Notes under the pieces: model-generated
What the model was told of the DNA's origin: nothing
Seen by the model: only the letters and a program-made list of their open reading frames with translations
The model's database searches: none
Part shown: positions 6,801 through 11,336 of the stretch, piece by piece
How positions within the stretch are numbered: position 1 is the stretch's first letter
How the letters are laid out: every line of letters starts with the position of its first letter
Translations under genes and position numbers: made by a program
From: Planctomycetota bacterium
GTDB taxonomy: Bacteria > Planctomycetota > Phycisphaerae > Sedimentisphaerales > SM23-30
Assembly: GCA_022705365.1 (NCBI GenBank)
Contig: JAKJEP010000028.1
Location: forward strand, 5,304-16,639
Direction: 5' to 3'
DNA length: 11,336 bases

Positions 6801-6831
6801 ATCCTGTCAATCCCGTGATCCTGTCAAAAAA
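6801..6831. repeat. Short ATCCTGTCAA-type direct repeats
   Basis: ATCCTGTCAA at 6801, a degraded unit TCCCGTG, then ATCCTGTCAAAAAA ending at 6831. This is the ATCCTGT/ACAGGAT type of intergenic repeat seen in many bacterial genomes. It lies between the convergent coiled-coil and TPR genes, where no coding gene is supported. Confidence 0.5.
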
Positions 6832-6891
6832 CTCTCATTTCCAGTGTCCATTATTTGTTTTGCACTACAGACTCCGAATCCCATATATTGT

Positions 6892-7488
6892 TTATTCTTT
6901 TTCTCTTTTCCTTATCTTTAGTAAATCTTTTATGTCTTGCTTGTTGAATTTGGCTTCGTTGTAGTCTGGATCAATATCAATGGCTTTGTCAAAATAAGTG
7001 AGTGCTTTCTTATATTTACCTTCTGCCCTGGCAATCAAACCCAGATTAAGATAAGCTTCATCCGCTGATTCCGGCTTAATCCGCACGGCACGTCGGTGGC
7101 AAGTCTTGGCTTCTTTAAACTTGCCTTGTTGTGCAAGACAAGCACCAAGTAAAACCAGATATTCTTGGGTGGGATACTGATGTATAGCTTTTCGATACGA
7201 TTTCTCGGCTCTTTTAAGATCACATTTTTGGTTATACATGCGACCTAATTGCGAATACACTTGGTGATGGTTTTCTGGCGAACATAGCTTCAATGACTTT
7301 TGCAGTGCGTTCTCTGCTTCTTCATATAGAGCCATTCCAGCTAAAGCATCAGCAAGTACAATCCAGCCATACATATCATTGGGATAAGCCAAAACATATT
7401 TATGAGCATAATAGAAATGACAGGAGGTTTTGCCTTTCTGCCATGCTTTTATCATTGTATTCCAAGATTGTTTTTTTATTTTATCCAT
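6892..7488 (-). CDS. Tetratricopeptide repeat (TPR) protein
   Basis: A 198-residue protein made almost entirely of TPR helical hairpins. Recognisable units fall at about residues 40-71 (GWIVLADALAGMALYEEAEN), 75-106 (YSQLGRMYNQKCDLKRAEKS), 108-140 (LLGACLAQQGKFKEAKTC) and 144-177 (AYLNLGLIARAEGKYKKALT, FDKAIDIDPDYNEA). There is no signal peptide or membrane helix, so it is probably cytoplasmic and mediates protein-protein contact. The N-terminal 20 residues are basic. No strong Shine-Dalgarno precedes the ATG at 7488 (upstream is GGCGGGCAAAA), so initiation may depend on coupling to a small upstream open frame, or start at Met12. It is convergent with the coiled-coil gene and separated from it by repeat debris. 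The specific partner is unknown. Confidence 0.8.
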   Translation of the reverse strand: MDKIKKQSWNTMIKAWQKGKTSCHFYYAHKYVLAYPNDMYGWIVLADALAGMALYEEAENALQKSLKLCSPENHHQVYSQLGRMYNQKCDLKRAEKSYRKAIHQYPTQEYLVLLGACLAQQGKFKEAKTCHRRAVRIKPESADEAYLNLGLIARAEGKYKKALTYFDKAIDIDPDYNEAKFNKQDIKDLLKIRKREKE

Positions 7489-7595
7489 TTTTGCCCGCCA
7501 TTCTTTTCGCCTCCGTACCTTATCGTTATACCTTTGCGTTTACCATTGCCTTTAATGGAATCTGTTGGTATGTACATTCCATTTATGTTTCCCAT
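7476..7595 (-). CDS. Possible small basic peptide upstream of, and overlapping, the TPR gene
   Basis: A 39-codon frame starting with ATG at 7595-7593 (MGNINGMYIPTDSIKGNGKR, then a basic, Gly-rich remainder ending QKWIK). It ends with TAA 13 bases inside the start of the TPR gene, in another frame. Such an overlap could couple translation to the TPR gene, which lacks a good ribosome binding site of its own. The upstream AGGTG is a weak Shine-Dalgarno. No homologue was recognised, and a chance open frame is quite possible. Confidence 0.25.
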   Translation of the reverse strand: MGNINGMYIPTDSIKGNGKRKGITIRYGGEKNGGQKWIK

Positions 7596-7753
7596 TTTAA
7601 AATCACACCTGCACCTCTTGCTGCTCAATATACCTCTTAATTCTAATCACCCCCCACTCCACAGCCAAGGATTATTTAAGTATTCTGTAAGCTCCGCCCG
7701 CATCCCCGCGTCCTTCCTTTACCCGTGCATAGAGCCGCCGGGAACAAGTGGAT

Positions 7754-7887
7754 TTATCGCCTAACAGCCGCCAGCAGAATGTTCTTCCCGGGGGGAAACC
7801 GGCATTCCATGCGTCCGAGCCGGAAATATTCCTCCCACCAATCGTCCAATCCCTCGACCACGAGGCGGTGAGCCAGTCTTCCCCCTC
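7754..7887 (-). pseudogene. Possible remnant of a coding region
   Basis: This GC-rich patch within AT-rich intergenic DNA is open on the minus strand for about 45 codons, ending in a TAA at 7756-7754. It reads GGRLAHRLVVEGLDDWWEEY and then FRLGRMECRFPPGKNILLAA, which looks protein-like, but it runs upstream directly into the AATTCGTAA repeat and has no start of its own. It could be the C-terminal end of a lost gene. No family was recognised. The stretch 7600-7750 between this patch and the TPR region shows nothing I can support. Confidence 0.2.
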
Positions 7888-7891
7888 TTAC

Positions 7892-7925
7892 AATTCGTAA
7901 CTCGTAATTCATAATTCGTAATTTC
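7892..7925. repeat. AATTCGTAA/GTAATTCATAATTC simple repeat
   Basis: About three overlapping copies of AATTCGTAA-like words (AATTCGTAA, CTCGTAATT, CATAATTCGTAATT). This class of AATTCGTAATTC repeat is common between genes in many bacteria and produces spurious NYELRI peptides. It ends 8 bp before the outer end of the left inverted-repeat arm. Confidence 0.7.
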
Positions 7926-7932
7926 TTATATA

Positions 7933-8126
7933 GCCACGTGTAAACTTCATTCACTTTTACCACACTTTTGCTCTACTTTTACAATGTTTTATCCATGTTT
8001 TATATTACTTTCTTCATCTTTTACTATACTTTGTTCAACATTTACCAACTCAACTTAACCGTTACAAATTACCAAAATTCTTACCCATCTTCCCAAAAAT
8101 CTTACCCAACCGTTACAATCGTTATA
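7933..8126. repeat. Left arm of inverted repeat; nine phased T-tracts (curved DNA)
   Basis: The outer end GCCACGTGTAAAC and the adjacent CATTCACTTTTAC match the right arm (10885-10912) in reverse complement at 26 of 28 positions. The block at 7965-7982 matches 10842-10859 at 17 of 18. The inner end AATCGTTATA (8117-8126) matches TATAACGATT at 10779-10788. T-tracts of 3-4 bases are centred near 7956, 7967, 7978, 7988, 7999, 8010, 8020, 8031 and 8042, a mean step of about 10.7 bp, the helical repeat. Intrinsic curvature is the expected physical result. A CACGTG palindrome marks the outer end. Confidence 0.75.
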
Positions 8127-8162
8127 ATCACTAATTTATTATAGGACCATCACTTTCCACGC

Positions 8163-8261
8163 AAAATAAGCACTTATATCAATTTCCCCAATTTAAAAAT
8201 AACGACTTACGGCAATTTCCCAAAACAAAAAATAAGGATTTATGGAAATCCGAATCAACTA
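8163..8261. repeat. Three imperfect 33-bp direct repeats
   Basis: Units start at 8163, 8196 and 8229, each beginning AAAATAA and continuing as (G/C)NACTTA..GCAATTTCCC in the first two; the third is AAGGATTTATGGAAATCC. Each carries an ATAA-N4-TTA(T/C) dyad. The array lies in the 3' region of the three-domain enzyme gene, inside the space bracketed by the inverted arms. The repeat family was not recognised. Confidence 0.65.
8222..8251 (-). terminator. Probable intrinsic terminator of the three-domain enzyme gene
   Basis: On the minus strand GGATTT (8251-8246) pairs perfectly with AAATCC (8241-8236) around a CCAT loop, followed at once by TTATTTTTTGTTTT. It lies about 40 bases after the stop of the leftward gene. 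The stem is short and AT-rich, so efficiency is uncertain. It coincides with the third 33-bp repeat unit. Confidence 0.5.
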
Positions 8262-8291
8262 GCAGGAACTGCGCCAGGATATCCTCTTTCT

Positions 8292-10664
8292 TTATTTTAT
8301 TTCCGCATATTCCCGGTACAAATTTTCAATGTTTCCCTGTTTTTCATCCCCCCGATGAAATACCAGGCGGTAGCGGAATTTCAGGTCCTGATGGGCTGGG
8401 ATAACCAGATCGCCAGCTCCTGCCGGCTGGTTCTCGAAGTCATGGATTCCAAAGGGGTTAGCGGCGAACAGACCATAATCCCGCACATGCCACCAGGTCG
8501 GATGGCGGGGATTTTGTGGATGATCGAAGATCGCTGCGCCCACCACCTGTCCCTCGATCGGACCGTAATAATCGCACCAGGCCGCCCGCTTGCCCCAGGT
8601 ATCGCCGTCGCGAACGCCTTCGCTGTTGACAATATGCCCATGAGCTACCTTGCCCTTGAGCCGCATCGTCGGGGCCAGGCGAAGGGCCATGCTGCCCTCT
8701 TTGGTATCGCCCAGGACCACCTCGCCCTGGGTAGCATGGATCGTAACCTCAATATCCATAATGATTTCCTGCACCCGGTTGTAAAAAGTATGGGTGCGGG
8801 TATCCGTGCAGATAACCCTGCCATCCTTAGCCAACCAGGAATTTTTGGATTCGATAACCCCAGCCGCCGGGCCGGAGGTGATTCGGGTGAATTCATCATG
8901 CCGGATGGTCCCTGATTTTTCCAGCTCCGCCCAGAAGTCCTGGCCGTTGACGCTGCCGTGCGTGAACCACAGGGAACGATGATGGGGATGGTCCTGCTCT
9001 TCGTTGGGGGCCTCCTGCATGGGCCAACTGCGGGTCATCGGCTGGCCGGTCGGTCCGATGACCGGATAAAAGAAAGGCCGGGGTACATCCCGGAAATGGT
9101 ATCTGGTAAACAACTTACCGTTGATATAGACGCCCAGTTCCTGCCCTTCTTCCCTGATTTTTACACCGGCATTCTTAATCTGTTCTGCCGCGGGATGTTC
9201 TTGCTGGGCCTGGTCAACCATCTTTTCAAACAACTGCCGCTGCTGGATCAGGGCCGCTATCGGATCATCTGGTTCCCCGCTGGCCTCCAGCAATACCCAG
9301 CCGTCATAATCCATTTGCACCAAAATATTTATCAATTCCTGATAAGGATAGTTGCCCTCATTGAGCGGACGGACATGAATCGTATTGCCCAGGCGGCCCT
9401 GGATGAGATTGAAGTTGGCAGCCAGGCCCTCTCCTTCCAGATCCTGCGGATTGGAATTCCAGCAGACCGCTACATTCGGATGATTCGCTATATCCATAAT
9501 GGCTTTGATGGTAGGAAGTTGGGCGCACTGGCCGTGCGCCTCCAGCCGGATCTGCTGCTGGTATGGCTGGCCGAACTCTCCCAGCAAATTCAGGGCCTCG
9601 CCGATCTGCCGGATGGTTTGCTCGTGGGGTATTCCCTCATGGAAGTCGTTTGGCTTGACCTTGACGCCGACGCCGCCGACATCGCGGCTGAGGAGGATAA
9701 ACTGTTTGGTCCTCTCGATGGATTCCTGCAGCTTGACAGGGTCGGGATTGTCAAAATTTTCATTACTGCCTATGCCGACCAGAGTAATGTTATGGTCAGC
9801 AAAAAGTTTTTTCACGTCTTGCCGCTGCTGGGCGGTTAACTCCGGTTCCACGCCGTGCTTATGCGTGGTGCGCAATTCCACCCCAGCGATGCCGGCCTCC
9901 CGGCAATGGGCCAGCAGGGTAGGTAAATCCCAATCCTTTGCCCATAAATAAGTTACCAATCCGAATTTCATGCGGCTGCCGGGCAATCCATAGGTTGAGG
10001 TATAATTCAAATCGGTGATTTCACACAGCCGGATATTACGCCAGCGAACCTGTAAAGGGGTTGCACTATTGCTGGAATGGACTTGCAAAGCGATAAAACC
10101 TTCAGGTGTGAGTGAGTCGATGAGGTCGGCGGCGAGGACGCCGTTGAGCCAGGTACGAATAGAAGAGCCGATGGCTTCGATGTGTAAGTGATTCCACTGG
10201 TTGTGTTTATAAGCCTTGCGGGCCGGTTCATTGTGCGTCAGATCGTTGAGCCAGCCGCGGCGGGATTCGTCGTAAATGCCGCCGGACCAGGCACGATCGC
10301 TGGGATCGATCTCGACCTGGTAGCCGTGGACGCGGCCGTTCTGGTAGGAGGGGAGGCTTTGGCTGCGGATCTGGACACCGGAGTTGAGTTGGGGATCGAT
10401 TTGGAAGTCTAGTTCCAGTATGAAGTTAGCGTAGTTTTTTTCGGTGCAGAGGAAGCTGTTGGGGGTGTTGGGAGCGGTGGTACCGATGATGCAGCTGTCC
10501 TGGACGGTATAGCTGGCGGTGCCGCCGCGCTGAACCCAGCCGGTGAGGGTTTGGCCATCGAAGAGATTTTGCCAAGGCATTGTGTCATCTGCATTTACCG
10601 CACAAAGGCCCAGCAGAAGGAGCAAGACGTAAACAAATGGTAATAAAGAAGATATGGATTTCAT
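8292..10664 (-). CDS. Exported three-domain protein: DUF1080, xylose-isomerase-like TIM barrel, DUF6807
   Basis: Start taken at the ATG at 10664, which has GGAAAGGA five bases upstream; the ATG 15 bases earlier has none. The product has 790 residues with a Sec signal peptide (1-25, cleavage after AVNA). Residues ~32-216 are DUF1080 / 3-keto-disaccharide hydrolase (LFDGQTLTGW, SGVQIRS, GYQVEID, GGIYDESRRGWL, WRNIRL). Residues ~232-485 are a sugar isomerase/epimerase-type TIM barrel (MKFGLVTYLW, AGIAGVELR, RLEAHG, IHVRPLNEG, VLLEASGEP). Candidate metal ligands are E375, H430 and E460, but the usual Asp position reads CWNSN (N403). Residues ~498-788 are DUF6807, the PmoA-like family (DHPHHRSLW, DFW, GLFAANPFG). 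All three families occur in planctomycete and Bacteroidota glycan or keto-glycoside metabolism. A periplasmic or surface glycoside-processing role is inferred; the substrate is unknown. The gene has its own promoter and no operon partner. Confidence 0.92.
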   Translation of the reverse strand: MKSISSLLPFVYVLLLLLGLCAVNADDTMPWQNLFDGQTLTGWVQRGGTASYTVQDSCIIGTTAPNTPNSFLCTEKNYANFILELDFQIDPQLNSGVQIRSQSLPSYQNGRVHGYQVEIDPSDRAWSGGIYDESRRGWLNDLTHNEPARKAYKHNQWNHLHIEAIGSSIRTWLNGVLAADLIDSLTPEGFIALQVHSSNSATPLQVRWRNIRLCEITDLNYTSTYGLPGSRMKFGLVTYLWAKDWDLPTLLAHCREAGIAGVELRTTHKHGVEPELTAQQRQDVKKLFADHNITLVGIGSNENFDNPDPVKLQESIERTKQFILLSRDVGGVGVKVKPNDFHEGIPHEQTIRQIGEALNLLGEFGQPYQQQIRLEAHGQCAQLPTIKAIMDIANHPNVAVCWNSNPQDLEGEGLAANFNLIQGRLGNTIHVRPLNEGNYPYQELINILVQMDYDGWVLLEASGEPDDPIAALIQQRQLFEKMVDQAQQEHPAAEQIKNAGVKIREEGQELGVYINGKLFTRYHFRDVPRPFFYPVIGPTGQPMTRSWPMQEAPNEEQDHPHHRSLWFTHGSVNGQDFWAELEKSGTIRHDEFTRITSGPAAGVIESKNSWLAKDGRVICTDTRTHTFYNRVQEIIMDIEVTIHATQGEVVLGDTKEGSMALRLAPTMRLKGKVAHGHIVNSEGVRDGDTWGKRAAWCDYYGPIEGQVVGAAIFDHPQNPRHPTWWHVRDYGLFAANPFGIHDFENQPAGAGDLVIPAHQDLKFRYRLVFHRGDEKQGNIENLYREYAEIK

Positions 10665-10702
10665 AAATGTCCTTTCCATAAAGGGTTTATAGTAGCGGCT
10701 TT

Positions 10703-10730
10703 ATTGTAACCAGTGATGACGGCTGGGCAA
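10703..10730 (-). promoter_or_regulatory. Candidate sigma-70-type promoter of the three-domain enzyme gene
   Basis: On the minus strand TTGCCC (10730-10725) is separated by 16 bases from TACAAT (10708-10703), 4 of 6 and 5 of 6 matches to the -35 and -10 consensus. Transcription would start near 10696, about 30 bases before the chosen ATG and upstream of its ribosome binding site. The phased A-tract arm begins about 50 bp upstream of the -35 element, a common place for activating curvature. Confidence 0.4.
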
Positions 10731-10778
10731 TACCATTCCGTGCAAATATTTCCTCATTTTGTGCTCTGAATGGAAAAA

Positions 10779-10912
10779 TATAACGATTGGGTAATTTAGA
10801 TAAAAGTCGAATAAAGTGTATAAAAACATGAACAAAATGATATAAAAGTAGAGCAAAAGGCGCGCAAAACTGAGTAAAAATGCAGTAAAAGTGAATGATA
10901 TTTACACGTGGC
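10779..10912. repeat. Right arm of inverted repeat; nine phased A-tracts (curved DNA)
   Basis: This is the reverse-complement counterpart of 7933-8126, from TATAACGATT (inner) to TTTACACGTGGC (outer). A-tracts are centred near 10803, 10814, 10824, 10835, 10845, 10856, 10867, 10878 and 10888, a mean step of about 10.6 bp. Compared with the left arm, the gap between the two best-conserved blocks is 25 rather than 4 bp, a 21-bp difference that equals two helical turns, so phasing is retained. The arm lies upstream of the promoter of the leftward enzyme gene. Confidence 0.75.
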
Positions 10913-10944
10913 ATTTGGAGATTGACGGAAATTTTGGCGGGGAA

Positions 10945-11019
10945 ATGTTGCCCATGTTGCCCAGATTGACTTTGGTAAGATAGAGGAAAATTTTTACTTT
11001 CAACCCGACCAACCCGACC
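10945..11019. repeat. Two perfect 9-bp tandem duplications
   Basis: ATGTTGCCC occurs twice head to tail (10945-10953, 10954-10962), and AACCCGACC occurs twice head to tail (11002-11010, 11011-11019). Both sit in non-coding DNA. Nothing else coding is supported between 10913 and 11336; the leftward open frame over 10687-11109 has no coding character. Confidence 0.6.
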
Positions 11020-11072
11020 AGATGAAGAAGGGGGAAAAGGTTTGAACAAAAATAACGAAGGCATGAGAGGGG

Positions 11073-11144
11073 GCAGGCACGGCCTGCGGCGAGATCGACG
11101 CGGGGACAAGAGTCCCCTTTTCGCGCCGCGAAGCCGAGAGGCTT
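11073..11144 (+). other. Run of three GC-rich hairpins
   Basis: GCAGGC/GCCTGC (11073-11087, ACG loop), GGGGAC/GTCCCC (11102-11117, AAGA loop) followed by TTTT, and AAGCC/GGCTT (11131-11144, GAGA tetraloop) stand in a row. The middle one resembles a rightward intrinsic terminator, but no rightward gene precedes it. The group may be palindromic element debris or a small structured RNA. Confidence 0.35.
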
Positions 11145-11170
11145 GTTCTCTTAAGATACATTTTACTCAA

Positions 11171-11251
11171 TGACGCTTCTGCTAGGCGCTTCGTCGTGAT
11201 GAAACACGTAAGTGTCGGGCAATAACCATATTGACGCTTCCGGTGGGCGCT
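11171..11251. repeat. Two 20-bp direct repeats 61 bp apart
   Basis: TGACGCTTCTGCTAGGCGCT (11171-11190) and TGACGCTTCCGGTGGGCGCT (11232-11251) agree at 17 of 20 positions. The surrounding DNA is non-coding. The element family was not recognised. Confidence 0.5.
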
Positions 11252-11336
11252 GCCCTAAGAAAAAAAGGAAGGAAGAATTTTCACCACGAAGCGGCTGTGT
11301 TTGAAATCAAGTGTTTTTTAGGAATTTTTTGGGAGT

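Noticed and set aside
8958..9839. 293-codon plus-strand frame
   Set aside because: It lies wholly antisense to the three-domain enzyme, whose domain motifs are unmistakable; it has no recognisable domain.
10665..10679. Upstream ATG at 10679 as start of the three-domain enzyme
   Set aside because: It has no Shine-Dalgarno, whereas the ATG at 10664 follows GGAAAGGA and begins a clean signal peptide.
7925..10920. Target-site duplication flanking the inverted arms
   Set aside because: The bases outside 7933 (TATATA) and 10912 (ATTTGG) show no convincing direct repeat, so transposition cannot be claimed.
10687..11109. 140-codon minus-strand frame upstream of the enzyme gene
   Set aside because: It spans the phased A-tract arm, 9-bp duplications and hairpins; its composition is low-complexity and it has no ribosome binding site or family match.

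Overview
The window most likely comes from a bacterium of the Planctomycetota (Phycisphaerae-like) or a close PVC relative. The evidence is indirect. One ECF-type sigma factor is fused to a membrane segment and a large C-terminal domain. A second ECF operon encodes a short tail-anchored partner. A large exported enzyme joins DUF1080, a xylose-isomerase-like TIM barrel and DUF6807. Intergenic DNA is full of short degenerate repeats. No rRNA, tRNA, CRISPR array or intact transposase gene is visible.

Layout. Bases 1-303 hold the 5' end of a leftward gene for an exported protein (unrecognised). Bases 535-1910 hold a translationally coupled rightward pair of small membrane proteins, whose last 21 bp overlap a convergent leftward gene. 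That gene (1890-3806) encodes a sigma factor with a transmembrane segment and a ~370-residue C-terminal domain. After a 341-bp divergent spacer carrying a good ECF-type promoter match and several GTCAA/TTGAC dyads, a second ECF sigma factor starts (4148). It heads a tight rightward three-gene operon: sigma factor, single-pass membrane partner (putative anti-sigma factor), exported coiled-coil protein. The membrane partner contains five in-frame 51-bp repeats, each able to form a GNRA-capped hairpin in the mRNA.

Bases 6428-6891 are repeat debris. A leftward TPR gene follows (6892-7488), then about 800 bp of mostly non-coding DNA. A leftward gene for a three-domain exported carbohydrate-active protein occupies 8292-10664. 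It is bracketed by two inverted, related repeat arms (7933-8126 and 10779-10912), each with nine A-tracts spaced about 10.6 bp apart, a strong prediction of intrinsically curved DNA. The right arm lies just upstream of a plausible promoter for this gene. A 33-bp triple direct repeat, one unit of which looks like a terminator, follows the gene. The last 420 bp hold only short duplications and hairpins.

How it fits together. The two sigma systems look like envelope-stress or extracellular-signal circuits: one has its sensor domain fused, the other has separate membrane and exported partners. The three-domain enzyme is probably an exported glycan- or glycoside-processing protein. The most unusual signals are the inverted curved-DNA arms around that gene and the hairpin-forming repeat array inside the putative anti-sigma gene.
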